A stretch of 64,000 bases of DNA, taken from contig JANUWF010001783.1 of assembly GCA_026120185.1 (NCBI GenBank), positions 9,300,001-9,364,000 on the forward strand, read 5' to 3'. The position numbers were made by a program, and so were the translations under genes. This stretch comes from Voacanga thouarsii (lineage: Eukaryota > Streptophyta > Magnoliopsida > Gentianales > Apocynaceae). Of this stretch, positions 35,684 through 46,900 are shown one piece after another. A model generated the notes under the pieces. That model was not told the DNA's origin. It worked only from the letters and a program-made list of their open reading frames with translations, and ran no database searches. Numbering within the stretch: position 1 is the first letter of the stretch; each line of letters starts with the position of its first letter.

Positions 35684-36931
35684 ACATCATTTATACATGA
35701 TACATGGAAATTCACTTATGCATTCCATGCGTAATAAATATTGCAAAACCCACGGCATGTTTTTTACAAGTATTGGCTTCAAATGTTATAGTTTTTGTGA
35801 GCTATGAGAAATAAATTTATACTTCTCAAATAAATTTTGGAATGAATGTAGAAAGGTTTGTTTTGAAAACCTTAGGAAAGATAATGGTAGTTTTGATTTT
35901 AGTCAGGATGAGACTTCAAAATGTTTTTCAAAAGACTAGAACAATTTTGGAAATGTTTTAATTATTCCATATTAGAATAGCAAATTCTTGAGTTATTAAA
36001 TTATTGATATTGAGATCTCAATGGGCAAGGCTATAGGACCATCCTTCGTTAGAATTGGAAAGCATTTCGGCAAATTGGTCGTCTTCAGAAAGCTGTCTTT
36101 TTCCCAACGGGGCATCAATTCTATTTGCTAAGCACAATCCTTAGCTAGCAACATGGTTTCCAAGAAGAGCTAGAGGACGGACATAAGACATCCAGTCTGA
36201 TTTTATATGAGGGAGGTAGCGGGGTATTCCCTCGGGAGGGATGTACACCCTACCCAATTACTTGACATTATACATGTCGTTACCATTTATATGATGGATC
36301 GTGATATGTTACACGATACGAGTATCTTAAGGATACATGGGATATAGTATTATGATGGATTCAAGACTTTCAAAAAATAAATTTGGTGTTCCAGAAATGT
36401 TATATGAATAATTTTACCCGACAAAATATTTAATTATGCAAGATACTAGTTTTGTACTTGCTAAATATCCCCAAAAATGATAATGTATTTAAGATGCGGA
36501 AATTATTTCAATTATGAATATATCCATTCAAGTCTACTTCACTCATGCATCATAACATTGAATTTTGAAATTGTGATACAAATTCACATACTTTGGACTT
36601 ACTGAGAATTTTATAATCTCACACGACTTTTCTAATCATGTTTTCAGGGTTAGGAGAACTTATCAAGACTAAGGAGTAGAATTCTCTTTTGTAATAATAA
36701 TAGTCTTGATACATTATTTGTTGTCTTTTTATTTAGATATTTAGAAGTTTTATTTTGAAGACTGATGTTGGATTTGTAATAGACTTATTTAAAGTTTTAA
36801 TTTAAGTTCAAGCCTCGTAGTATTATTTATTCATCCTTTTATTTTTACCGCATTATAAAGACCCCTGCTCCAAAGGATGATGCGACATCTTTGGCCCATT
36901 TGGAGTATGTAGGTAGTGTGGTGTTACAATT

Positions 36932-36943
36932 GGTATCAGAGCC
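36932..36943 (+). other. Primer binding site (tRNA-iMet type)
   Basis: TGGTATCAGAGC, complementary to the 3' end of plant initiator methionine tRNA, follows the presumed LTR end ACAAT. Confidence 0.75.
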
Positions 36944-37962
36944 TAGGATCGGATAAGCCTAGGATTAGATTAAGCTTAGGTTTGGATTAGAATTTAGGTT
37001 TGGATTAGACCTAGTATTGGAGTAGCCTAAATATGGAGTGAGTCTAGAATTGACACTAATCGTGAATTTTGGGATTAGAATAATCTTGACTTTATTGACT
37101 TGTGGATTAAGTCTTTTGGACTGAGTTGATGATGACTTTGGTCATAATGTCCTGTTAAATGACAATGAGTTAGTGGCTATGAGTGGCAACTATATATATT
37201 TATTTTATAGAGATGAAGACAGTAATAAGGCTGTTGAGAAAAAGCCTTTGGTGACAAAATAGATGGGCACCTATGAAGGAGTTAATAAGTATGCTTAGGT
37301 GTGGTTCCTTTAGTATAAGAAGACTATGTGAGATAATGGGTTATGAGATGCTTGAGATGCTTAATACCTTTTCTAGTCTTTTGATTTTGACTATCTTTCT
37401 TCTTATTCGATGGATGGGGTTGTGAGTAAAGTTTTAGTAATGGTGCTTTTGTTGAAACCTAGGTGCTTAACACATGTACTCTAGGGACTCGTGAATTTCA
37501 TATCTGGTATTTATGTGTATATAATGGGGACATTATCTAGAATTTCCCTATAAATGCATGTGACCAATGCTATGTGAAATATCTATATGAAATATCTATA
37601 AATGTCTTTTTATTTGGTTGAGTATGCTATAGGAGCATTTATTTGTTATTGGTATGTGGCATATTTACACGTTAATTTTGAACCCGAATGATTTGGGTTG
37701 AGGAACATTTCACTCTAAGACGTACTGGTAACTCTTGAATTTACTCTCTTAGTGAGAACTCTCTTCAGAAAAAGTGTAAAAACAAGAAATATGTGTAAGG
37801 AAGTAGAAATAAGCTGGGAAAAGTAGAATTATGTAGAAATATGATTCTTATGCCTTTGAGGGTGACGATCTTATTTTAAGAATGGAATGGTTGTCCAAGC
37901 GTTGTACTTGAATAGATTGCAAAAGTATGATAGTGCAGTTTATTGTGACCAAAAAAGATGTT

Positions 37963-38923
37963 TTAGAATTTTAAGAAAACCAAGTCAATGGATTGTTGCC
38001 TTGATTCCCCATGATGATCACACATAAGATTGTTAGACTTGCCAATGGACTGATTTTTGTGATTCTTTCTAGGACCAGATGATGATTCTTGTAGGGTTTG
38101 ATTAGCCATCACAGCTGAGTGTTCTAGAATTGGGCGAGGGCCTCCTATTATTTGTCTTTGTTGATACTCCCTCCTTACGTATGCATATGTGCTCTCTAGA
38201 TCCAAATTTGGATCTTTGAATAAAATTTCTTCCTGGACCTTATCAAATTTTGAATCAAGTCCACTCAAGAAAAATATGAACTTGAAGTCTAGCTATTACT
38301 AAATGGAATTGGACTACACCTTCAGCAGTTCCTTCTTGAGAATTTGACATGTGATCAATTTCTTGAAAAGCAATAGCAAGTTCATTATAATATCTTGATA
38401 ATGGTCTATCATCTTGTCTAGTAGAATATGATTTCTTATTCAACTTATAAGACGAGTCTTGTTTGATACCTCATAGAAGGTTTTTGATACAGCCTCCCAT
38501 ATTTCTTTGGTTGTAGAGAGACAAATAAATCGTTTCATCAGTGATGGACTTATTAAGTCAATAAGCTAACTTTTCACCTTTTGATTTTTAGTGACCTAGG
38601 TCCTAAAATTTGGGTATTCAGATGTAGGTTTTTTTTTTTTTTTTTTTTTGTAGCTCTAGAGAGATATCCAGCCTTGTTGCATACTCCAATACGTATCTCC
38701 ATAAGTTGAAACCATAATGAATAATTAGTCTCATCCAGAATGATACTTGTGGAAAAGACAAAATTATCTTGTTGAATAATAATTGGTGTATTACTTGTAG
38801 TTGCTAGAAAAAGAGATCCTTATTGTTCTATTCATTTTTTAGTTCGAGTTTCAAGGACGATTTTCAATTTGTGGTTTGGAATTGTAGAGCAAGTTGGTTA
38901 ATTTCAGAATTGCTCTGATACCA
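37963..38923 (-). pseudogene. Copia Gag fragment of a further minus-strand element
   Basis: Two overlapping minus-strand frames (38443-38255 and 38268-37963) show QDDRPLSRYYNELAIAFQEI and LDSKFDKVQEEILFKDPNLD, then ESTYAYVRREYQQRQIIGG, which is the central Gag (UBN2-type) region of a copia element. The order and the primer site upstream at 38912-38923 fit a single element reading leftwards. The two frames are joined by a one-base shift. Nothing downstream of Gag is present; the element is cut at about 37963 by the gypsy fragment. Confidence 0.75.
38912..38923 (-). other. Primer binding site of minus-strand copia element
   Basis: The minus strand reads TGGTATCAGAGC, preceded by CTTGACA, a proper LTR end. 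Confidence 0.8.
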
Positions 38924-39072
38924 TGTCAAGATAATGATGTTTTAGGGTTTTAAATTTGGTATGTATTCTTCTCCAATATTGGAGTTAATATATAGATACA
39001 GATATTCTTGGAAAAGAAGAAAAGGATCCTATTCTAGGAAAATACTATACGAGTTTCCTATAATTACTCCCT
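38924..39072 (-). repeat. 5' LTR of minus-strand copia element (short, tentative)
   Basis: On the minus strand the sequence from about TGTAGGGAGTAATTATAGG to CATTATCTTGACA ends exactly at the primer site and contains a TATATATTAA box near 38980-38990. The 149-bp length is a guess from TG/CA ends, because no second LTR was found for comparison. Confidence 0.45.
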
Positions 39073-39167
39073 ACAAAATAGCTTCTATTTACATAGTCAA
39101 TGCCTCCCAGAAGGAAATAACTCACGTCCACAAACCTTTTACTCTTATCTTAAACTCTCTTCTCTCT

Positions 39168-39775
39168 ATAATTCTAGGGCTAGTTGATTCTTTGTAGATT
39201 TGTAATTAAATGCAACTGAACCAAGTATTAGATGCTTAAACTCGACTTGGAGTTTGAATTGAATATTGTGCAAGCTCATTCGATAAATAATCGAGCCCGA
39301 GTTCGACATTTTATAATTTTGAGGCTAGTTAATTTTTTATAGATTTATAATTGAATATGAACGGACCAAGGTCTTATATATTTATGCTCAAGTTTGAGTT
39401 TGAATTAAACACTATTCCAATTTGTTCGATTAACAATTGAACAAGAGTTTGTTAATCGAACTTGAGTTCATCTCTATAATTTGATCCTAGTTAACTCTTT
39501 GTAGATTTGTAATCAAATATGAACAAATTAAGTATTATATTTTGAAACTCAAGTTTGAGTTTGAATTGAATAATAAACAAGTACATTTGATTAAGAATCA
39601 AGTTTAAATTTGTCTCTCTATAATTTGAGGGAGCTAATTCTTTCGTAGATTTATAATCAAATACAAATGAATCGAATATTATATTTTTAAGTTTAAGGTT
39701 GGGTTTGAATTAGAAGATGTTTGGATTTGTTCAATTAACAACTTGGGTTCATATTTGAATTTGTTCAAATATTAT
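39168..39775. repeat. Tandem array, four diverged units of about 145-160 bp
   Basis: Units start near 39168, 39313, 39476 and 39619. Each opens with ATAATTxxAGGxxxAGTTxA and a TTxGTAGATTTxTAATxAAAT block, followed by TTTGAGTTTGAATTxAA and a TTCGATTAACAA-like segment. Copies differ by substitutions and small indels. No homology to the flanking elements was noticed. It resembles a small satellite-like or minisatellite array. Confidence 0.8.
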
Positions 39776-40226
39776 TTAAAAAAGTTCAATATTCGTTTGA
39801 ACACTGAGTTGGAGTTTAAAATGTTCGATTACTATTCAAGTTCAAACAATTCCTAAGTTGAATTGATTTATTTAATTTTTTTATTCTGGAATGTTATAAA
39901 AGTGATAATTAAAAATTGATTAACAATTTAACTAATTCTAAGTAAACATTAGCATATAAAATTATGTATAAGATTATTGAGATATTAAATTAATAATCGA
40001 ATAAATTCGGACTTTCACAAGTAAGTTTGAATTCATTTAATTATTAACCGAGTTAAATTTTATGTTTAAACTCTAATCAATTACTAATTGATTGAAATTT
40101 AATCGAACTCGAGCAAGTTTTCCTTTGGGAATATTAAACTCAAATAAAAATTCTAATTCCGTGTATTGTTGTCTAGCATAGTCAAGTGCACAAGTTTTTA
40201 TTTTCATTTTTGCAAGCAAACATAAA
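39776..40226. other. AT-rich spacer
   Basis: Contains loose TTxAATTATTAA and GAATTCA-type motifs similar to the preceding array, but no clear units and no gene. Confidence 0.5.
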
Positions 40227-40821
40227 CACTACAATAAAAATAGTATATTGTCTCGTTTTATATTGACATTTTTCTCAAATGTTGTTTTAAAGTAACGAGA
40301 GTGAATTATTGTAATATTTTATGTAACATGGTTATAATTGAGTGTTATGCGATATTTTTAACAACATTTATAATATATGTTGAAATAATATTATACCCCT
40401 CCAGCATTTTGTATATAATTTAGTGACATTAGTTTTAAATGTTGTTGAAACTTTACTTTTCGTAACTCTTATATTAATACTTATGAAAAATGTTGTAATC
40501 GCATGTGACATTTATTAAAAAATATAACTATAGAAATGTCTATTGCAACATTTTTATCGAAATATTTCCAAATGTCATACAAAAATGAATAAAAATAAAT
40601 TTAAGTAACATTTGACATAAATGGTCAAAATATTTGAATTTTGGGCTATATTTTAAAATGACACTTATAATAGACATTGAAATAATATTGTTTGTTTCAA
40701 CTTTTTGTTATAGGACTTAACGAAATTTGTATTAAATATTATTTTAGTATTACTTGCTACATTTATTTATAAATGTTGTTATAATAAATTATATTTATTA
40801 AGAACATTTTTTAATATAGTG
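40227..40821. mobile_element. Small CACTA-like MITE
   Basis: Starts CACTACAATAAAAATAG and ends TTTTTTAATATAGTG, whose complement is CACTATATTAAAAAA. The interior has two copies of a TTGAAATAATATT module (about 40379 and 40675) and several AAATGTTGT(T/A) motifs, as subterminal repeats of CACTA elements often do. The flanking triplets are AAA and TAA, so a 3-bp target duplication is only partly supported. 595 bp, no ORF. Confidence 0.55.
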
Positions 40822-41931
40822 TAATTTAACTAAATTTTGTTAACATCTTAAAAATGAATTTAATTTTAATATCTTTAAAGAAAATCTTAATTTAAATTTA
40901 TATTTAACTCTAAATTAATAAATATATAAAAATACTAATAATTAAATGATTTGACTAAGATTTACATCCAACTTATGTAAATAAATTTTAATCAAAATAT
41001 TTCATCTTTTAATGTAAAAATTCCTCTAATTTAAAGAATAATGCATCCTTGTGCAAGTAATATTAAAAAATCATAAATAAAATAAAAATATTTTTAAAGA
41101 AGAAATAGATGAAACATACTTTTTTTACTATCACAAGCAAGGTTATCCAATTTATTTTGTGAACGGTACAATATGTTAATACTAACTTTTTATATATAGA
41201 TATAATTTTTTTTTCTCAGATTCTATTTTCGAACTGATTTCAGGAAAAAAAAAAAAAGGTTTCTTTTCGAACCAAAAAGAAAAAAAAAATTAAAACTCCT
41301 CTTTTTTTTAACAAAAAAACACCTGAGACAGTAGAGGGTTTAGCAGGCCCTACTTGTTTATTAGAAAAAATAAACAATACATGGGGGAGACATGAACCTA
41401 ACCTCCATCCAATTAGTACAATTTCTAAGGGCTAGTTTGCTAGTTTAGGAGAAACAAAAAAAAAAAAAAAAAAAAAGAAGAGAAATCTTAAGTTGGGACA
41501 GGACAAAAAAAAAAGAAAAGAAAGTGAAGTGATATACATTAAAGTTGTTTGGGATTTTAAGAGAAAAAAGTAAAAAAGAAATCTTTTTTTTTTATTTGAG
41601 AGTTTGGAAAAAAAAATAATTATTCTCTATTTACCAAAATACTTTTAGGAATTTATGAGGTAGTCTGGCTATTTCCTTGACAGTTTTTAAAAAAAAACAA
41701 ATGCTCCTAACAAACACAAAGTAGTAATATTAGTAAGTAGCTGTCTTCCACTTAAGGAGCAACTAAGAAAATTTCTGCATAAAATACCAACAAAAATATG
41801 GAATCCGTACAAAACTGAGCATATTGCAGGAGAACATCTCTAGTTCAAACTGCAAATCATAATATATCCATAAACATATCCAAATTTAAGGGCCTTAAAG
41901 ATATTATATATGTAACCTCTGAAAGGAAGAT
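40822..41931. other. Intergenic with poly(A) runs
   Basis: AT-rich. Several A-tracts, the longest near 41457-41475. No gene recognised. The end next to the eIF3g pseudogene could contain its 3' untranslated remnant. Confidence 0.5.
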
Positions 41932-42352
41932 CTAGGTCGATCTCGGGGCAGCCCATTCAAATCTCAAAATGAGGTTGTCATAAGCATGCCCATTAAGTTT
42001 GTTGATGGCTCTTTCAGCATCTTCCCGGTCCACAAAATTAACAAAACCAAATTTTCTGCTTGTGCCAGTCTTCTAATCAACAACAACATAAACTCGACTC
42101 ACAGGACCAAAAGGACAGAACAGTTCAAGCAAGGAGGAACTTATGCCCCTTTTGTAGCAGCGGGTCCAGCAGTAGCAGTCTCTGATGGCGGCTTATCAAC
42201 AAAGCCCTCCTTTGGTGGAGCAAGATCCTTGTAAAGGCACTTTGATCCATTGGCCACCCTTATTTCCGCAAGTCTGCACACTATGAGAACACCCCCCTTG
42301 TCCAATTAAGCCAAAGAGTCTCCTAGAGCCTTAGTTTCCTCTTGTTTTAATC
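41932..42352 (-). pseudogene. eIF3g (translation initiation factor 3 subunit G) pseudogene
   Basis: Minus-strand pieces line up with plant eIF3g in order: KQEETKALGDSLA, a zinc-knuckle region broken by indels (CGNKGGQW), YKDLAPPKEGFVDKPPSETA, then TKGA, and the C-terminal RRM half FGFVNFVDREDAERAINKLN followed by NLILRFEWAAPRST and a TAG at 41932-41934. Functional eIF3g binds mRNA and helps scanning and reinitiation on the ribosome. Here an in-frame stop, at least two frameshifts and a deletion removing the linker and the RNP2 half of the RRM rule out function. A pyrimidine-rich stretch ending TTCTTGTAG just upstream (to about 42353) looks like a splice acceptor, so it may derive from a genomic gene copy and not from a retrocopy. 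Confidence 0.85.
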
Positions 42353-43982
42353 CTACAAGAATTCCACAAGAGAAAATGAAGTTAACCATATTGAGAATGA
42401 AAAGTAAACCAGGGCAAAAAATAGAGACCAAAAATATCAAAATTCAATTAAATAGATATTATTGAGCTGCCTACTTCATCATCAACTCAGTAACTCTTTT
42501 TCCTCACAAAACACATTAGTAGAACCCCTATTGCAACATAGAGAATCAGGCTGCATACCCATTGGTACACTGAGCTTAATAACAGAGACCAATAAGCACT
42601 TGCAAATAGACTTAAACATTTCTATCAAATGAACATAGACAAAGGATTCCTATTGACTTAAGTGCCATTTTAATCACCCTCAATTGTTTCAATCTCCTAA
42701 TCCATCTTCAAACAGAAATTATGAGTCCATACAGGAGGGCATGACATATAGTTAGATCAACACATACTCAAAAACATATGTTCCTGTAGACAATAAAATA
42801 TAAAACGCGGTTTCGAAAAATGTTATGAAAGATAAATGATCTTCACAGTATTGCGTCAACGGGATGCTGGCAATACATTCCCACTTTCAAACAAGACACC
42901 CTTCTTTTTTCTAAAGAAAGAGAAAATGAAAAAGAGAGACACCAAGACAAGAACAGATACACTAAACAAAAAAAGAAAAGAATCATATCAAGTAGGACTC
43001 ATAACTGCAACTCCATATTTACAACGATAATCCTTTCCAACTCCTAACTAATGCCCTTTCTTCTAATCTTATGCTTATCCCAAGAAGAATGCTCATGACA
43101 GCACCCATTCAACTCTATTCACTGAGCACATACACCCCAAATAGAGTCCACTTCCCATTCCTCAACAACAACCTGCGTATAGAATAATTAGTTTTGGAAA
43201 GGAAACAAGATACAAAACAGTCTGCTGAACATGGAATGGTTGCTTCCACTTCCTATTTCATTGTGTAGAAATATATTAGCAATTAAATCCTAAAAATAAA
43301 AAATTAAGCAAACCAATTCATACACAGAGTTCAACAAAGAAATTATCCAAATTAACAATAACAAAAACCTCAGGGCCAACAATATCACAATTTAAAAAAA
43401 AAAACAAGACCAAAACCTTATTAGAAGCTGCCAATTGAGAAGGCAAGACTGTAAGAACTCCATGAGCTACATCACTGTCAAGAATTTGCAACAAAAAATC
43501 TAACGTTCCAAAAACTACCAGAAAGTTCATCTTTATATCTACCTAAAAAAGAATGCCTATTCTATCTTTTAAAATGTAAGTTCAATTCTATAGTTAAACA
43601 TCAAAGTCTAGAAATAGAAGAGAAACTAACATATTGAAATAGAACTTAACTTATCCATCTAGAATGGTAAAATAAATTTGAAATCTTAGCAATCCAACAA
43701 GGGTTTCAGCTTGCAATACCTCAAAAAAAGATTTTTAAGAAGCATGGAAATAATGTCAATGTTAATGTCTAATATCCAAAAACTCTAAAATAAATAAATT
43801 GTCCCAAAGCATTGCAAAAAGCTTAAGAATAAACCCCGTGCTTTATATCCATCACTTCACTTCGTCTAGATAAAAAAAGAAAAAAATCTAATTAGTGAAC
43901 AAAATTAATTAAATATCTTTAATTTCTAGGAAACTAAAAAAAGTACAATATTAAAATATTAATTAGATGGGATATTTGCTTA
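42353..43982. other. Non-coding, possible intron or flank of eIF3g copy
   Basis: Nothing identifiable. If the acceptor at 42353 is genuine, the adjacent part would be intron. The minus frame 43318-43530 is 70 codons of hydrophobic sequence with no motif I recognise. Frames at 42836-43030 are low complexity. Confidence 0.45.
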
Positions 43983-46900
43983 TCATTCTTCTCCTGATGA
44001 AGAATGATATTGGGTATTATCTTCAAGAGCAACATCTCTACCATCTACATCATTTCTAGCCCAAATAACTTCTTCAATTCTTGCATTGCATTCTTCCATG
44101 ATCTCATTATCATCAAACTAACGCTGACTATTTGATTCAAATGACAACTCATTAATTTCCCATTTCAAAAACATCTCTAGGCTTAGTTTCAACGACAACA
44201 TGCCATTTAGGTTGTGAGGAATTTGGTACATAAAATACTTGTTGGACTTGTGATGCTAAAACGAATGGCTCATCAGTTGACTTTGCACAGTATGAACTAA
44301 TTCCGACAAATTCACAAGTATGAATCCAAATAGGCCTTTCTTTACCCTTTTTCCTCACTCCACATCTATCCAATTATATTTGAATAACACAACTTTAAAT
44401 ATTTCATAATAATTTAATTCAATTATATCATTTAACCCTCCGTAATAAACAACATCACCATCAAGGAAGGATGTCTTTGTTGCAACCACAACACCACAAT
44501 TTTGAGTTTTTCTCTTTTCTTCAATTTCTTTCACATGAAATCTTACACGCCCAATAGTGTATCCTTTAAATCTTCTTCCCACCTTATTTGGACCTCGAGC
44601 TAGTGACTCAATATGATCAGTGACTTTTGAACTTTTCATTTCTAATAGTTTTGCAATATGATAAATCAAATAAGTAATACTCTGTCAAATATCAAGGGTT
44701 AAACTAACTTATTTTGCATTAATTTACAAATAAAGAAAATCAAACTTACATGAGATCTAAAACAATCGCAAAACGTTAAGTTATGAATTCTTTCTATCTC
44801 TATTTGGTTCAAAGCTTGCTTTCAATTTCGACTTTGTTGTTGTCTCTTAATCTCATTTTGGTACTCCCTACTTATTATAAATTTTGTAACCATAGACTTA
44901 AATAAGTAAATGAATAAAAATATTAATTATAAATTTGGCATACTTTAAACTTAATGCATTCACTTGTATGACCTATATAAAAAGTAAAGAAATAGATACT
45001 TACTCAATAAATAGAGTGACCAAATCACAATTGTACAAGACATATTGATGTGCTTGTATAATTGTTGTTTCATCAAGAAGAGCATTCTCAGTTTTCCTCA
45101 TTGGACAACAAAAAATTATATGCAAATGAGCATCTTGCCATGGAGTTAGTTCTATGGCATCACCATTTCTTCTTAGTTGCTTGAATCTTGTTTCTACACC
45201 TTCAAAATATCTTGAATAATGAGTTATGCATTCATTTGCAATGTGCCGTTCTGCAATTGATCCCTCGGAATAATTTCTATTCTTCACATATCATTTTAGT
45301 GTTAACAAATACCTGCACCTAAATATATTGTTTAAAAAAAGCACCAAATTTGATTTAAATTATATTTATTTTTTAAAAAATAATATACAATCAAGCATTT
45401 ATAACCTAATGCAAAATACTTATATACCTCTCAATCGGGTACATCTAGCAGTAGTGCATTGGACCTGCTAGTTTTGGCTCTATAGCAAAATGGAAAACTA
45501 AATGAACTATTACTATGAAGAAAGACGAAGGAAATGTCATTTCCATGCAAGAAAGTGTTTCCCCAATTTGTAACTGAAGCACTTCAAGATGGCTTACTTT
45601 TAATACTTTGGAACAAATATTTTTAAAGTAAGTACATAAATCAACAATTGCTTGAGCTACATTATCTCGTGTAGCTCCTCTAACAGCTATTGGAAGTAAA
45701 TCTTGTATTAACACGTGACAATCATGACTTTTAAGTCCAATTAGTTTGTGTTACTTTAACTTGACACACCTAGAGATATTTGATGAATAGCTACCTGGCA
45801 CTTTTTCCCCTTTCAAGACATTTAACATTTTCTCCTTTTTTCTATTTGACATTGTATAGCAAGCTGGTGGTATTAGAAATTTTCCATTGAGAAGTTCTTT
45901 TAGATGTAACTCATTTCTTAAGCCTAGCTTCTTAAGATCAAGAAAAGATTTTAAATTATCTTTTGTTTTACCATCAACATTCGTTCCCAAAATGTTATCA
46001 CACATATTTTCTCAATATGCATGACATCAAGATTGTAACAAATTAAATTTGACTTCCAATAAGGTAGAGAGAAAAATATAGACTACTTAGTCCATCCGTC
46101 ACTTATTAGAATAATTTTACCATCCTTGTCCTTCGCAATTCTCACTCTTTTCAATTGACCCAATGCATCTAATCCAATTGGCAAAGAAGGTGCTTCCCTC
46201 CATTCTTGCTTCCATTAAAGTGTCATCTATCATGCCTATATGGATTTTCTGGTTGTAAATATCAACGATAACCAAGAAAACAATATTTTCCCCCATGAGT
46301 TAGCCATTCTAAACAAGTATCAAAACTACAACAAGGACAAGCAAACCTTTTCTTTGTATTCTAGCCAGACAACATGCTATAAGCAGGAAAATCACTGATA
46401 GTTCACAATAGTGCAGCCCGCATCTCAAAAGTAGATTTTAAATGAGCATCAAATGTTTTTAAACTATTAACGTGCAAGTCATTCAACTCATCAATCAAGG
46501 GTTGCAACAATATCAATTTTTATCTGATGGTGACTTTGGACCATAAATAAGTAAGAAAAGTACCAAAGAAGGTTGTTTCATACAAAACCATGGGAGAAAG
46601 TTGTACATAGCTAGAATCACAGACCGCGTGCTATGCTTAACGTTCATTGTTTGAAATGGATTAAATCCATCACTTGCTAATCCAAGTCAAACATTGCGAG
46701 GATCTTTTGAAAAATCAATGTACAGAGTATCAAACTCTTTCCAAGCATAAGCATCAGATGGATGTCTCAAAAAGCCATCATCAATTCTTTCACCAAAATG
46801 CCATCGCATCAAGGAAGTCGTTGTTAGGGATATGCCCTAAGCAATTTGTATCTGTCATCTGATAGTTTAATATTATGAGACATTTATTCCATGAATAGTG

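Larger units (their letters stand above)
34700..37975 (+). mobile_element. Ty3/gypsy remnant: LTR with inverted segment, primer site, protease fragment
   Basis: LTR-like sequence runs from about 34700 to 36930, including the gypsy-type stretch TTACTGAGAATTTTATAATC near 36599-36618 and ending just before the primer site TGGTATCAGAGC (36932-36943). The internal region is largely deleted; a fragment near 37838-37975 reads DLILRMEWLSKRCT then IDC, a match to the FDVILGMDWLS block that follows gypsy protease. No RT or integrase and no 3' LTR were found. The fragment ends where minus-strand copia gag begins. Confidence 0.65.

Noticed and set aside
43318..43530. Hydrophobic 70-codon minus frame
   Set aside because: No recognised family, no neighbours in frame; could be an exon remnant but unsupported.
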